Shown: positions 1 to 9,142, counted from the stretch's first letter. The stretch: DNA of 48,970 nucleotides from Ceratorhiza oryzae-sativae (GCA_030998015.1 JARWMV010000110.1:1-48970); one strand, 5' to 3'. Program-made: numbers and translations. The notes: generated by a model from the sequence alone, not told the origin.

Positions 1-108
1 CTCCATCCAGAGGAGAAAAATTATTAGGCGTCCTGCTTCGTAGATGCCCAAATTTTCATTTTAAGACCTTAAAATTAAATTTACCTAACAGATGTCATAA
101 AGCCGATA

Positions 109-181
109 AACATCTTATTGGATTTGAACCAATACCAGACTGCTTCGAAGGCAGTTGCTATACCAATTAAGCTAAAGATGC
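109..181 (-). tRNA. trnR(ucg): tRNA-Arg(UCG), copy 1
   Basis: A 73-nt cloverleaf. The acceptor arm GCATCTT pairs with AAGATGT. The anticodon stem ACTGC/GCAGT closes the loop CTTCGAA, giving anticodon TCG. The T arm is ATTGG-TTCAAAT-CCAAT. Identical copies lie at 13398-13470 (plus) and 18528-18600 (minus). Confidence 0.9.
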
Positions 182-450
182 CAGATCTAATGCAGCGCTC
201 CTGTGCGTAACGCGTCCAAGTATTGGCGCCCGGTCAATGAAATTGACACGGCCGCCAATACCCTAGCCCTCTTCGGTGCCCTACGAGGCAGCTGCAGTAG
301 TAAATTAATCTAATCTGGTCTCTATCTCGGTCAACATAGTTGACACGAGATAGGGTAAGGCCGACACGGGCGGCAGAGTCCCCGCACACGGAGGGTCATG
401 ACCGGAGACCCCCAATGATTGCAATCATTGGGGGGTGACCCCCGACATTG

Positions 451-622
451 CCGCGCGCGTTAGTTGCTGGTGGGACTTGTCCCACCAACCAACGTGAGCA
501 ATCGCAACCGTTTGCGATTGCTAGTGCGCGGCATAATATCGATATTTAGCCGCCGGCTGAAAATGACGAACGGTCGTCATTTTCTACGAGGGAATCTTTA
601 GGATTCCCTCTAACGCCGGCGG
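451..622 (+). mobile_element. B element family (172-bp multi-arm GC element), first copy
   Basis: Family B runs from CCGCGCGCGTTAG to CTAACGCCGGCGG, and these ends pair as a closing stem. Inside are hairpins TGGTGGGAC/GTCCCACCA, GCAATCGCAA/TTTGCGATTGC, AATATCGATATT, GAAAATGACGA/TCGTCATTTTC and GAGGGAATC/GGATTCCCTC, so one strand can fold like a cloverleaf. I count 42 copies. Plus-orientation starts: 451, 2139, 3281, 4791, 5586, 6409, 7633, 8567, 10836, 13841, 14846, 15332, 18869, 19253, 19806, 21845, 22344, 31023, 32477, 36790, 37693, 42279. Minus-orientation starts: 9439, 9979, 12019, 12533, 12957, 16497, 16982, 17936, 20989, 23255, 24187, 25010, 25805, 27265, 28407, 30145, 43332, 45197, 47244, 47498. 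Base length is 172 bp, or 222 with an E insert and 212 with an F insert. No protein is encoded. It resembles the double-hairpin elements and GC clusters known from fungal mtDNA but has more arms. Confidence 0.9.
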
Positions 623-960
623 GCATTACAATATCGGGGGGTTGCTGCCCACCAAACAATGCAGCGTAGCTGCACATGTTTGGGGGTCAGTAGTAGAAAC
701 TTGTACCCGAGAACAGCTAAATGACCGAGAAAATTGGTATTTATCTAACTTCAAACCGCTCCTTAATATTTTAATGATTGCATCATCGGATCCACGAGTT
801 CCAGGTATTTTATCGGCATTAACTCGAGCAAAGATTAGTTCTAGCTTACAGGGTCGAAAAGATTCTGAAGCCACTCGAGTTCGAAAAAGTATTTCAAAAC
901 TGGGAATAAATAATCCATTTTATGGTAAAGGTCCCGGAATCCGAGCTTTAGATATTGCAG

Positions 961-1075
961 GTGACCCCCAATAAGGCAATGGCCTCCCAATGCGTCACAA
1001 ACGTATTGGGGGGGGGCCATTACCTTATGCAATGAGCGCCACAAGTCTTGTGGCGCGCATTGCAATCATTGGGGA
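961..1075. mobile_element. C-type palindromic element in a GIY-YIG frame
   Basis: A 115-bp insert starting GTGACCCCCAATAAGG and ending ATTGGGGA, built of nested inverted repeats. It is flanked by GCAG at 957-960 and 1076-1079. Excision with one GCAG restores the endonuclease frame. Confidence 0.7.
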
Positions 1076-1113
1076 GCAGCTGAAAAAGCTGGAACTAAAA
1101 TTTATGTATATGA

Positions 1114-1277
1114 CCCGTGCACGCCTGCGAACGCCTTGGCTTAAGCCAAGGCGGCCCTGGCGTGCGCGCGGCTCGCCGCGAACGCGGCCTCGATAACCAT
1201 ACCCACGGGTCGTTGACCCTCCGCTTATCGGCTGAAATCTTGGGTTACACCTAAGATTTCAGCCGATAAGCGGGGGT
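1114..1277 (+). mobile_element. A element (T-ending subtype) with 4-bp duplication ATGA
   Basis: Family A reads CCCGTGCACGCCTGCG at one end and GCGGGGGT or GCGGGGGC at the other. It contains a long stem (GCACGCC/GGCGTGC around GCCTTGGCTTAAGCCAAGGC), a CCGCGTTCGCGG hairpin, and a terminal stem beginning CCCCCGCTTA. Here ATGA occurs at 1110-1113 and 1278-1281. Other copies with matching 4-bp flanks (element starts): 2457 TCAA, 5069 TTGA, 6710 TCAT, 7144 TCAA, 11368 GTGA, 32027 TTGA, 32967 ATTA, 35927 TTGA, 39054 ATGA, 39391 ATGA, 42752 ATTA, 44377 TCAT. Copies fused to B start at 7469, 8356, 30814, 36626, 37529 and 42115. Confidence 0.88.
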
Positions 1278-1477
1278 ATGATGCAACTAATTTTACACTT
1301 GTGAGTGGGGGCCCTTTTCGAAGTATCCGAATGGCTGCAAAGGTAACGCACATTTCTGCAAGAACACTTGGCAGAAATCTAGATACGAAAAAACCATTCA
1401 AAGGATATTATTATTACAGTCATGCTCAATTCACAATATAAAAACCATTAAAATCAATCCCCTTTCCCCAAGAAAAG

Positions 1478-1587
1478 TCGCAGATGCGGCTAAATTAGTG
1501 CTTAAAGAAACAATTATACCAGCACAAGCAAATAAAGTACTTTTTTATTTAGCACCTGTTGCTACTTTAATCTTTAGTCTATTAGGT
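1478..1587 (+). CDS. nad1: nad1 exon 2, left-arm copy
   Basis: The exon encodes the NADH dehydrogenase subunit 1 segment ADAAKLVLKETIIPAQANKV...FSLLG, the conserved quinone-site loop and the following helix. It begins with two bases (TC) that complete the Phe codon started in exon 1 and ends with GGT. Both borders obey the group I rule: the upstream intron ends in G and the exon before the next intron ends in T. It is 110 nt. This copy lies 37 bases after the end of a GIY-YIG frame, but exon 1 is not present on this strand, so it is part of a 5'-truncated copy. The identical right-arm exon (29180-29289, minus) is the one contiguous with exon 1. Confidence 0.88.
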
Positions 1588-1991
1588 CTAAAATAACCTG
1601 GCTTAATTAAAATTTCACTATATGCTAGAACAATTGACCCCCAATGCCTTACAGCATGTTGGGGGGCAATTGCCCCCCCAAACAATGCAGCGTAGCTGCA
1701 TTGTTTGGGGGGTCAATTGTCAAAAACCTCTGGGTAGCTGGCCATTCCATTGTAGGTGAAATGGCATGTTAGGCTATAAATTCTGAGGTATTATTATCCC
1801 TTGTTGTCTACAAACAGCAAGAAAATTTCTTATTTGTGATATTAACTTTCGACTAGCAGGCTTTAATGACAAAAATCAAAGCCTCAGAGACTATACGTGA
1901 AAATTTTGTAAAATAGACAGAAAAGTGCATTAATTCCAATGCTTTACGCCTTTTCATTAATCTATTGAGAAAAAAGACATAGTCCAAACTA

Positions 1992-3537
1992 ATGCAAAAT
2001 ATTTTAGCAAATATAGTTGAATTCGTTAATAAAATTAAAAATTGGTTATTTATATTTAACGCATATGTTAAAGATGCTTATGCTAAATTCAAATTTTTTG
2101 TGTTAACTACTTTAATAAAATTTTACTGCTATATGCCTCCGCGCGCGTTAGTTGCTGGTGGGACTTGTCCCACCAACCAACGTGAGCAATCGCAACCGTT
2201 TGCGATTGCTAGTGCGCGGCATAATATCGATATTTAGCCGCCGGCTGAAAATGACGAACGGTCGTCATTTTCTACGAGGGAATCTTTATGGGAGGTAGCC
2301 TGGACCATGAGACTCATGGTCAAGGCTACCTCATCTGAGGATTCCCTCTAACGCCGGCGGAGTCTAAGAAAATATTCTACTGATTCTACGGACGTAAAAA
2401 ATAGCCGTATAAAGGGGCCTAGAACTCCGGACGCCCCAGATCTGACCGAATATCAAACCCCCGCTTAGGGTCATCCAGCATTGTATTTATATATAAATAC
2501 ATGCTGTTGACCCGAGGGGTTTGGTTATCGAGGCCGCGTTCGCGGCGAGCCGCGCGCACGCCAGGGCCGCCTTGGCTTGATTATTGACCTTAAGGTCAAT
2601 ATGAGCCAAGCTTGCTTGGCTTAAGCCAGGGCGTTCGCAGGCGTGCACGGGTCAAAAAGAAGTAATATTTGGAACAATGCTGGGAGATGCTACAGCAGAA
2701 AAATCTCAATTAAATGGTAACACAAGATTGCGGTTTTATATGTCTAATGTAAACCAAGAATTAATTTTTCATTTATATTCTATTTTTAAACCCTTTGTTA
2801 GAACAGCCCCCAAAGAAGTTACCAGAAAACAAAACGAACTTACTGGGAAAATTCATACAGATATACGGTTTTCTACCTTAAAATATCCTATGTTTAACTG
2901 GGTAATTGACGACTTTTATGTTAAAGATTTACAAAATAACATAAAAATTGTACCCTTAAATGCCCATGAAAAACTAACACCCGTTGGTTTAGCTTTTCTT
3001 ATTATGGATGATGCTTCGTTTAACATAACAAAAGGCCATTTAGTCATTTGTACAGATTCTTACTCAAAAGAAGATGTTTCCAAAAAACACCTTCACGGTG
3101 GTTTTGGGCCCTACGGGCTACGCTTAATTGATATTTTTAATTCTAAATTTGGATTATCTTGTGGATTGATTAACCATGGAATTACAAAAGGCGGAAATAT
3201 CTCTTATCGAATCCGAATTAACAAATCCTCAATGCCCTCTTTAATTAACTTAGTTAAACCCCACATCATACCCTCAATGCCCGCGCGCGTTAGTTGCTGG
3301 TGGGACTTGTCCCACCAACCAACGTGAGCAATCGCAACCGTTTGCGATTGCTAGTGCGCGGCATAATATCGATATTTAGCCGCCGGCTGAAAATGACGAA
3401 CGGTCGTCATTTTCTACGAGGGAATCTTTATGGGAGGTAGCCTGGACCATGAGACTCATGGTCAAGGCTACCTCATCTGAGGATTCCCTCTAACGCCGGC
3501 GGGGGTCTTTAATGTTCAAAGGGCATATTTTGCATAG
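1992..3537 (+). pseudogene. LAGLIDADG endonuclease of nad1 intron 2, interrupted by A and B elements (left arm)
   Basis: The frame starts at ATG 1992, 8 bases after the group I S segment. It continues through a hydrophobic leader, then the first LAGLIDADG motif (IFGTMLGDATAEKS, from about 2663) and the second near LTPVGLAFLIMDDASF. It ends at TAG 3535-3537, just before the 3' splice site. Three inserts break it: B with E at 2139-2360, A at 2457-2652 flanked by TCAA, and B with E at 3281-3502. Removing the first B exactly, and A with one TCAA, restores one continuous frame (YMP-SLRKYS and TEYQ-KEVIFG). The endonuclease would have cut intronless nad1 to drive homing. As it stands it cannot be translated as one protein unless the inserts are removed from the RNA. 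The mirror copy is at 27230-28775. Confidence 0.8.
2457..2652 (-). mobile_element. A element with TCAA duplication, LAGLIDADG frame
   Basis: Inverted A copy containing the GGGTCA...TGTTGACCC hairpin with a TATTTATATATAAATA loop stem. TCAA precedes it (2453-2456) and follows it (2652-2655). Excision joins TEYQ to KEVIFGTMLGD in frame. Confidence 0.88.
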
Positions 3538-3542
3538 TTTTG

Positions 3543-3902
3543 TGGGCAGTAATTCCTTTCGGAGATGGTTTAGTACTCTTCGATTTCTCTTTAGGAATCT
3601 TGTATACATTAGCTCTATCCTCTCTAGGAATCTATGGAGTATTATTTGCGGGATGGTCTGCTAATTCTAAATACGCCTTTTTAGGTTCTTTAAGATCAAC
3701 TGCGGCTATGATAAGTTACGAGTTAGTACTTAGTTCAGCGGTAGTAATTGTAATTTTAATCACAGGTTCGTTCAACATTACAAAAATCATTGAGAGCCAA
3801 CAAGCTGTTTGGAGTGTTATACCCCTACTAACAATATTTTTATTCTATTTCATATCAGTATTGGCAGAAACATCAAGAACTCCATTTGATCTTCAGGAGG
3901 CT
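3543..3902 (+). CDS. nad1: nad1 exon 3, left-arm copy
   Basis: A 360-nt exon encoding 120 residues, WAVIPFGDGLVLFDFSLGIL through AETSRTPFDLQEA, the central membrane helices of complex I subunit ND1 and the conserved AETxRTPFDL loop. The start is fixed by the codon after GGT in exon 2 and the end by alignment to ESELVAGF in exon 4. The upstream intron ends in G and the exon ends in T, as expected for group I introns. All Trp codons here are TGG. No GC element lies in the exon although the introns on both sides are full of them. Confidence 0.92.
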
Positions 3903-4061
3903 GCATTACTAAGAGTATAACCACAATTTGGCTCTAAGGATTCGGTCTCCTTAAAGACCGCTATATGCTGGAAAATTCTACCGGTTGAACACATAGCCGT
4001 TCTTTCTGTATGTTTAGTAGAACAATCAGCAGGAAACACTAAACTTCCCGCTAGTTCCCTG

Positions 4062-4222
4062 TAGACCCCCAATAATTGCAATGTCGCCATTGACCCCCCA
4101 AACTGATGCAGCTATGCTGCATTGTTTGGGGGGGTAACCTTATTGGGGGGCGGATGCCCCTCAAACAATGCAGCGGACCCTCCCACCTGGGATTGGGTCC
4201 GCTGCACATGTTTGGGGGGCAC
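4062..4222. mobile_element. C-family composite of CCCCCAA / TTGGGGG palindromes
   Basis: Adjacent inverted repeats built on ACCCCC(C)AAACAATGCAG and its complement, one arm further extended by a GGACCCTCCCACCTGG palindrome. The same motif recurs at about 640-692, 961-1075, 1636-1713, 10779-10821, 14101-14190, 14552-14630, 15575-15622, 31951-31993, 33388-33470, 34904-35040, 40040-40118, 44664-44925, 45695-45830 and 46902-47023, and in the mirror arm. Confidence 0.75.
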
Positions 4223-4335
4223 TAGCATTTTATGAGCTGACGACAGGGTTCCCGCTTGGGGCAAGTTTGGTATCCTCAGAGAATAGACGTGGTCAATGGA
4301 ATTCTTAAACTATACCCCGCTAATCGATACCCCTG

Positions 4336-4456
4336 CCAAGACGTGCGCTAAAGCGCAGTTCTCTAGGCAGGGTGTAGATTTGCCTTCGCAAATCATCGAT
4401 TATTGGAGCCCTCCGCGCTTAGGCCGCCCTGCGGGCGATCAAAGAGCGCGGAGGGT
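4336..4456. mobile_element. G and H palindromic elements
   Basis: G is CCTGCCAAGACGTGCGC...GCGCAGTTCTCTAGGCAGG, a hairpin around GCGCTAAAGCGC. H is CCCTCCGCGCTTAGGCCGCC...GGGCGATC...GCGCGGAGGG. Other G copies are at about 6203-6253, 8475-8517, 11537-11580, 30928-30972, 41711-41755 and 44019-44060. Other H copies are at about 6129-6177, 9700-9744, 12794-12838 and 35871-35913. Confidence 0.7.
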
Positions 4457-5068
4457 TTTAGTTTAATGTTTAGTTTTCCATTAAGATATATTCCTTTTTA
4501 ATCTAGGTAAATAGAATAAATTAAATTTAAAGGCTAACTAGCAAGTCTATAACTCTAAACCCCAGATCACATAGCTTCTCGAATGGGCCTATGAAGGTTT
4601 GCCCCCGTTCGGCAACTAGATCAGTGCTGAAATTTGAACTAGTTGCAAAATTTTTTAAAAGAGATTCTAGTTGAAAATTTAATTTTATATGCAAAATGGA
4701 ATTTACAGGGTCCCACTCCCCCTCTCTTGGCTACGATTGTTAGCCTCGGGGTCTGGGCAGCCGCGTAACGCGCTGCAACTATGAAGAAATCCGCGCGCGT
4801 TAGTTGCTGGTGGGACTTGTCCCACCAACCAACGTGAGCAATCGCAACCGTTTGCGATTGCTAGTGCGCGGCATAATATCGATATTTAGCCGCCGGCTGA
4901 AAATGACGAACGGTCGTCATTTTCTACGAGGGAATCTTTAGGATTCCCTCTAACGCCGGCGGGCCAAGTCTTGTGACAAGATAAATCCTTTGCCATTTGA
5001 ACTGGTGGGGCGTATTTAGATTTAGAGACTATTACAATATCTACCAATAAAAATGTTATCAAATTTGA

Positions 5069-5278
5069 CCCGAGCACGCCTGCGAACGCCCTGGCTTAAG
5101 CCAAGGCGGCCCTGGCGTGCGCGCGGCGTCTGATTCCGAGGTACCCTGGAACTGAAAGTTCCAGGGTACCTCGCAATACCTCGCCGCGAACGCGGCCTCG
5201 ATAACCAAACCCCTCGGGTCTACGCGTATCGGCTGAAATCTTGGGTTACACCTAAGATTTTAGCCGATAAGCGGGGGT
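5069..5278 (+). mobile_element. A element with nested D palindrome, TTGA duplication
   Basis: The A copy is split internally by D, the palindrome GAGGTACCCTGGAACT...AGTTCCAGGGTACCTC within a GCGTCTGATTCC...GCAATACCTC frame. TTGA occurs at 5065-5068 and 5279-5282. D also sits inside A copies at 6710, 7144, 8914, 11368 and 15894, in the composite at about 6020-6080, and outside A near 11085-11140. Confidence 0.85.
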
Positions 5279-5855
5279 TTGATTAATTTCTTATTTCCTC
5301 TTAGAGGATATCTATTTTCAATTTTACTTTGTGTGTTTTTAATTACAGTTATATTTACTATGTTAATTGAATTTGAAGAGATACTTAACTTTATCCTTCC
5401 AAATAATATGGTATCTAGCTTAATCTCTGCATTAGTGCCTTTAAAGGTATATTCTGATTTAAATGATCCTAAAGATGTTCGTGCAGATCTTAAAAAAGTT
5501 GGCGGTGTTTATGGTTTAGTCAACACTAAAGATGGAAAACAATACATAGGGTCCAGCAAAGATATGTATGAAAGATTCACAGATCCCGCGCGCGTTAGTT
5601 GCTGGTGGGACTTGTCCCACCAACCAACGTGAGCAATCGCAACCGTTTGCGATTGCTAGTGCGCGGCATAATATCGATATTTAGCCGCCGGCTGAAAATG
5701 ACGAACGGTCGTCATTTTCTACGAGGGAATCTTTAGGATTCCCTCTAACGCCGGCGGAGGGTATCACAACAAATGCCAGATTACAGCGAAGTATGAAAAA
5801 ACATGGTATAAATAATTTTATTTTTGTAGTTTATTATTATCACGAAGATCCTTTA

Positions 5856-5965
5856 ACTCAAGCTTCGGATCCGTCTGTGTACGGCTTAAGCCGCACACAT
5901 ACGTCTCCTCTACAAGCGTGAAGTTGTTGCACGTACGTGCAACAATTTCAGCTAGAGTCGCTGTA
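5856..5965. mobile_element. Unclassified palindromic insert in GIY-YIG frame
   Basis: It contains a near-palindrome TGTGTACGGCTTAAGCCG and a perfect 22-bp palindrome at 5924-5945 (half-site TTGTTGCACGT). It separates YYHEDPLTQ from VVLTDIETEV, which are adjacent in this endonuclease family as I know it. The exact ends are uncertain. Confidence 0.5.
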
Positions 5966-5972
5966 GTTTTAA

Positions 5973-6316
5973 CTGACCCGTGCCCGCCTACGATCGCAGC
6001 TGCGGCCCTGGCGTGCGCGGGCGTCTGATTCCGAGGTACCCTGGAACTGAAAGTTCCAGGGTACCTCGCAATACCTCGCGGCCAGAGGGGCCGCCTCGCG
6101 CACAACCCACGGCACGGGTAAGCCTGCCCCCTCCGCGCTCTTTGATCGCCAGCAGGGCGGCCTAAGCGCGGAGGGCTCCACTAATCGATGATTTGCGAAG
6201 GCAAATCTACACCCTGCCTAGAGAACTGCGCTTTAGCGCACGTCTTGGCAGGGGTATCGATTAGCGGGGTAGGGTTTGGTGGTGGATGGGCCCGAGCGGA
6301 GCGACGGTCCTCACCA
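5973..6316. mobile_element. Composite element: A-like arm plus D, H and G units
   Basis: Begins TGACCCGTGCCCGCC and ends ACGGGGGGTGA. It contains an A-like CCCGTGCCCGCC stem, a D palindrome, an H unit, ATGATTTGCGAAGGCAAATC and a G unit. The flanks are GTTTTAAC and TATTGAAACAG. Removing it, with one TGA retained, joins VVLT to DIETEVIKSF in frame. Confidence 0.6.
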
Positions 6317-7918
6317 CCACGGGGGGTGATATTGAAACAGAGGTTATTAAAAGCTTTCCTTTCGAAGAATTATTTAATTTCAAACAGGAAGCTAAATCTA
6401 TGCTAGGCCCGCGCGCGTTAGTTGCTGGTGGGACTTGTCCCACCAACCAACGTGAGCAATCGCAACCGTTTGCGATTGCTAGTGCGCGGCATAATATCGA
6501 TATTTAGCCGCCGGCTGAAAATGACGAACGGTCGTCATTTTCTACGAGGGAATCTTTATGGGAGGTAGCCTGGACCATGAGACTCATGGTCAAGGCTACC
6601 TCATCTGAGGATTCCCTCTAACGCCGGCGGACACACGGCTGAGGCAATATCTAAAATGAAAGCTAGATTTGTAGATAAAACCAACCACCCGATGTTTGGG
6701 AAAAATCATACCCCCGCTTAGGGTCAACCAGCATTGTATTTATATATAAATACATGCTGTTGACCCGTGGGTATGGTTATCGAGGCCGCGTTCGCGGCGA
6801 GGTATTGCGAGGTACCCTGGAACTTTAAGTTCCAGGGTACCTCGGAATCAGACGCCGCGCGCACGCCAGGGCCGCCTTGGCTTACATTGACCTTAAGGTC
6901 AATATGAGCCAAGCTTGCTTGGCTTAAGCCAAGGCGTTCGCAGGCGTGCACGGGTCATACACTAGAATCAATTAAGTTAATCAGGTCCAGCAAGATTTTA
7001 TAAATCTTGCATGGAAGCAAACCTGGCGAGTTAAATCCTATGTTCACCCATACCTCTGAAACTAGAAATAAAATTTCTGATGTAATGAGTAAAAATCCCT
7101 TAGGAATATACGACATGGAAAATAATTTGATTAAAACATTCAAACCCCCGCTTAGGGTCATCCAGCATTGTATTTATATATAAATACATGCTGTTGACCC
7201 GAGGGGTTTGGTTATCGAGGCCGCGTTCGCGGCGAGGTATTGCGAGGTACCCTGGAACTTTAAGTTCCAGGGTACCTAGGAATCAGACGCCGCGCGCACG
7301 CCAGGGCCGACTTGGCTTGATTATTGACCTTAAGGTCAATATGAGCCAAGGCGTTCGCAGGCGTGCACGGGTCAAAAATCAAATAGAGCTAGCTGCTGAA
7401 TTTGGTGTTAATAAGACCACAGTTTCCCGAAAAGTTAGATCAGGTAAAATTTTTAACGGTAAATATTACCCGTGCACGCCTGCGAACGCCTTGGCTTGCC
7501 AAGGCGGCCCTGGCGTGCGCGCGGCTCGCCGCGAACGCGGCCTCGTTAACAATGCCCACGGGTCGTTGACCCTCCGCTTTAGCGGCTGAAATCTTGGGTT
7601 ACACCTAAGATTTTAGCCGATAGAGCGGGGGCCCGCGCGCGTTAGTTGCTGGTGGGACTTGTCCCACCAACCAACGTGAGCAATCGCAACCGTTTGCGAT
7701 TGCTAGTGCGCGGCATAATATCGATATTTAGCCGCCGGCTGAAAATGACGAACGGTCGTCATTTTCTACGAGGGAATCTTTAGGATTCCCTCTAACGCCG
7801 GCGGAAAATTAGATAAATAATTCGTTTTAGCTGACTTTAAATTTTAATTTATTCGGGGAAACTCACCTTACTTTGGTGAGTTTTTCTAAGTTACCCTCTC
7901 AAATTTCTCTTCTTTACG

Positions 7919-8278
7919 GAATCCGAGCTTGTGGCTGGATTCTTTACAGAACACTCTAGTGTGCCTTTTGTTTTCTTTTTCTTAGCAGAGTATAGCTCAA
8001 TAGTGTTATTCTCATGTATAACAGCTATATTGTTTTTTGGAGGCTACTTGCTACCTGAAATTTTTGTTAACGATACGGTTGTAAACCTGCAATCAGTAGT
8101 GTTAGCTATAAAAACTAGTTTAGTATGTTTCCTATTCGTGTGGTTTAGAGCCACTCTGCCTAGATTGAGATATGATCAACTAATGATTTTCTGCTGGACT
8201 GGTTTACTACCTGTAGCAATCGCCTTAATCGCATTAGTGCCAGGCTTATTGATTGCATTTGATATATCACCTAACTAA
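7919..8278 (+). CDS. nad1: nad1 exon 4, left-arm copy
   Basis: A 360-nt exon beginning ESELVAGFFTEHSSVPFVF and ending VPGLLIAFDISPN before TAA. This is the C-terminal third of ND1, with the conserved FFLAEYSSI and the PRLRYDQLM loop that contacts the quinone channel. The preceding intron ends in G at 7918. The stop is followed by a second TAA and about 75 bases of unremarkable spacer, then an A-B compound element. The left-arm nad1 lacks exon 1, so this copy is not a complete gene in the window. The mirror exon 23713-24072 belongs to the complete gene. Confidence 0.93.
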   Translation, partial: ESELVAGFFTEHSSVPFVFFFLAEYSSIVLFSCITAILFFGGYLLPEIFVNDTVVNLQSVVLAIKTSLVCFLFVWFRATLPRLRYDQLMIFCWTGLLPVAIALIALVPGLLIAFDISPN

Positions 8279-8355
8279 TAATCCCCTCCCTGAACAGAAT
8301 CTGTGAGTAAGGCGCAACTGTCCGCAGGTTTGAATATTTATTATATCTAATATGA

Positions 8356-8738
8356 CCCGTGCACGCCTGCGAACGCCTTGGCTTAAGCCAAGGCGGCCCT
8401 GGCGTGCGCGCGGCTCGCCGCGAACGCGGCCTCGTTAACAATGCCCACGGGTCGTTGACCCTCCGCTTTATTACCCCTGCCAAGACGTGCGCTAAAGCGC
8501 AGTTCTCTAGGCAGGGCGGCTGAAATCTTGGGTTACACCTAAGATTTTAGCCGATAGAGCGGGGGCCCGCGCGCGTTAGTTGCTGGTGGGACTTGTCCCA
8601 CCAACCAACGTGAGCAATCGCAACCGTTTGCGATTGCTAGTGCGCGGCATAATATCGATATTTAGCCGCCGGCTGAAAATGACGAACGGTCGTCATTTTC
8701 TACGAGGGAATCTTTAGGATTCCCTCTAACGCCGGCGG
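8356..8738 (+). mobile_element. A-B compound element (A carrying G, fused to B)
   Basis: The 3' end of A (GCGGGGGC) is directly followed by the 5' end of B (CCGCGCGCG). The same fused junction occurs at 7632/7633, 8566/8567, 31022/31023, 36789/36790, 37692/37693 and 42278/42279. In this copy the A also carries a G palindrome. Confidence 0.85.
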
Positions 8739-8913
8739 AAATTTTTATAAAAGAAGGAGTTATTAACCCTAACTCTCAAATATTACCATACTCCACTAGA
8801 TTACCCATTTTAACAGTATATTTAGATGCACGGTAGAATCTGCGAACTCTGCCGTAAATCTTAAAATGGCCTTAGGTTTCGTCTTATGGTGAAGGGCTTC
8901 GTTCTTCATTCAT
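8739..8913 (+). other. Intergenic leader-like block repeated near other genes
   Basis: No gene. The block contains CATACTCCACTAGATTACCC, a GCGAACTCTGCCG hairpin, and a conserved GGYTTCGTCTTATGGTGAAG segment. A related block precedes the LAGLIDADG gene at 38.9 kb (39206-39389). The GTTTCGTCTTATG part also occurs on the minus strand near 34640 and 48745. Confidence 0.5.
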
Positions 8914-9142
8914 ACCCCCGCTTAGGGTCAACCAGCATTGTATTTATATATAAATACATGCTGTTGACCCGAGGGGTAATGGTTATCGAGGCCGCGTTCG
9001 CGGCGAGGTATTGCGAGGTACCCTGGAACTTTAAGTTCCAGGGTACCTCGGAATCAGACGCCGCGCGCACGCCAGGGCCGACTTGGCTTGATTATTGACC
9101 TTAAGGTCAATATGAGCCAAGGCGTTCGCAGGCGTGCACGGG
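8914..9142 (-). mobile_element. A element with non-matching flanks (TCAT / TCAA)
   Basis: An inverted A copy with nested D. Unlike the other free-standing A copies it is flanked by TCAT on the left and TCAA on the right. Its left neighbour (GGGCTTCGTTCTTCATTCAT) matches the left neighbour of the A copy at 39054-39205, which has matching flanks. Confidence 0.75.

Larger units (their letters stand above)
1..696 (+). repeat. Extra copy of the tRNA-Arg cluster at the window edge
   Basis: This segment repeats 18421-19114 almost base for base in direct orientation, and matches 12885-13579 in inverted orientation. It carries tRNA-Arg on the minus strand, the palindromic GTGTCAA...TTGACAC elements, and a B element at 451-622 followed by a C-like palindrome. 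Identity with the tRNA locus stops just after a GTCAGTAGT string at about 696. From there the sequence is that of the GIY-YIG frame of nad1 intron 1. The shared B+C composite (about 438-696) occurs at both the tRNA locus and the endonuclease locus, so the segment looks like a recombinant between the two. Confidence 0.8.
694..1441 (+). pseudogene. GIY-YIG endonuclease 3' fragment (nad1 intron 1, left arm)
   Basis: This is the C-terminal part of the GIY-YIG endonuclease that is fuller on the minus strand at 29326-31403. The frame includes REQLNDRENWYLSNFKPLLN, typical of the GIY-YIG C-lobe, and a NUMOD-like tail ending YYYYSHAQFTI before a TAA. It is broken by a C-type element at 961-1075, with GCAG on both sides, and an A element at 1114-1277, with ATGA on both sides. 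Removing each insert plus one flank rejoins the frame: DIA-AEKAG and KIYVYDATNF. The N-terminal catalytic half is absent on this side because the frame is cut at the recombinant junction near 696. Confidence 0.75.
1588..3542 (+). other. nad1 intron 2 (group I), left-arm copy
   Basis: A 1,955-nt group I intron between LLG and WAVIPF codons. Core signals are a GAGACTATACG R-like segment near 1888 and GACATAGTCC, the S/P7 segment, near 1975. The intron ends in G before TGGGCAGTA. A C element sits at about 1636-1713 with CAATT on both sides. A broken LAGLIDADG frame occupies the 3' half. Confidence 0.8.
5053..7820 (+). pseudogene. GIY-YIG endonuclease of nad1 intron 3, riddled with GC elements (left arm)
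   Basis: The frame begins at ATG 5053 (MLSNL), is cut by an A element (5069-5278), and continues with the GIY-YIG domain (GGVYGLVN...KQYIGSSKDMYERF). Further blocks are ITTNARLQRSMKKHGINNF, TDIETEVIKSFPFEELFNF, a NUMOD3-like HTAEAISKMKARF...HPMFGKNH, a second repeat with LNPMFTHTSETRNKIS, and a NUMOD1-like helix-turn-helix ending SRKVRSGKIFNGKYY. Inserts: A 5069-5278; B 5586-5757; a palindromic insert about 5856-5965; a large composite about 5973-6316; B+E 6409-6630; A 6710-6954; a small F palindrome about 6990-7025; A 7144-7371; and an A-B compound 7469-7804. Most junctions rejoin in frame after removal of the insert and one duplication. The family is a DNA-cutting intron-homing enzyme. Order and spacing match one ancestral gene. 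Confidence 0.8.
3903..7918 (+). other. nad1 intron 3 (group I), long left-arm form
   Basis: A 4,016-nt intron. The 5' part holds core-like segments (TATGCTGGAA near 3964 and AATCAGCAGGAAAC near 4023). It then carries a C composite (about 4062-4222), G and H palindromes (4336-4456), a B at 4791-4962, and a GIY-YIG frame from 5053. The 3' end reads TTTACG before GAATCC. The right-arm form is 1,224 bp shorter. About 4460-4780 is AT-rich intron sequence with no gene; one 20-bp palindrome (GCAGCCGCGTAACGCGCTGC, 4757-4776) resembles the 23-bp tandem unit at 30.4 kb. Confidence 0.75.

Noticed and set aside
2139..2237. Shared protein tail PRALVAGGTCPTNQREQSQ at the end of many frames
   Set aside because: It is the translation of the B element, seen wherever a frame runs into a B copy; it is not a conserved domain.
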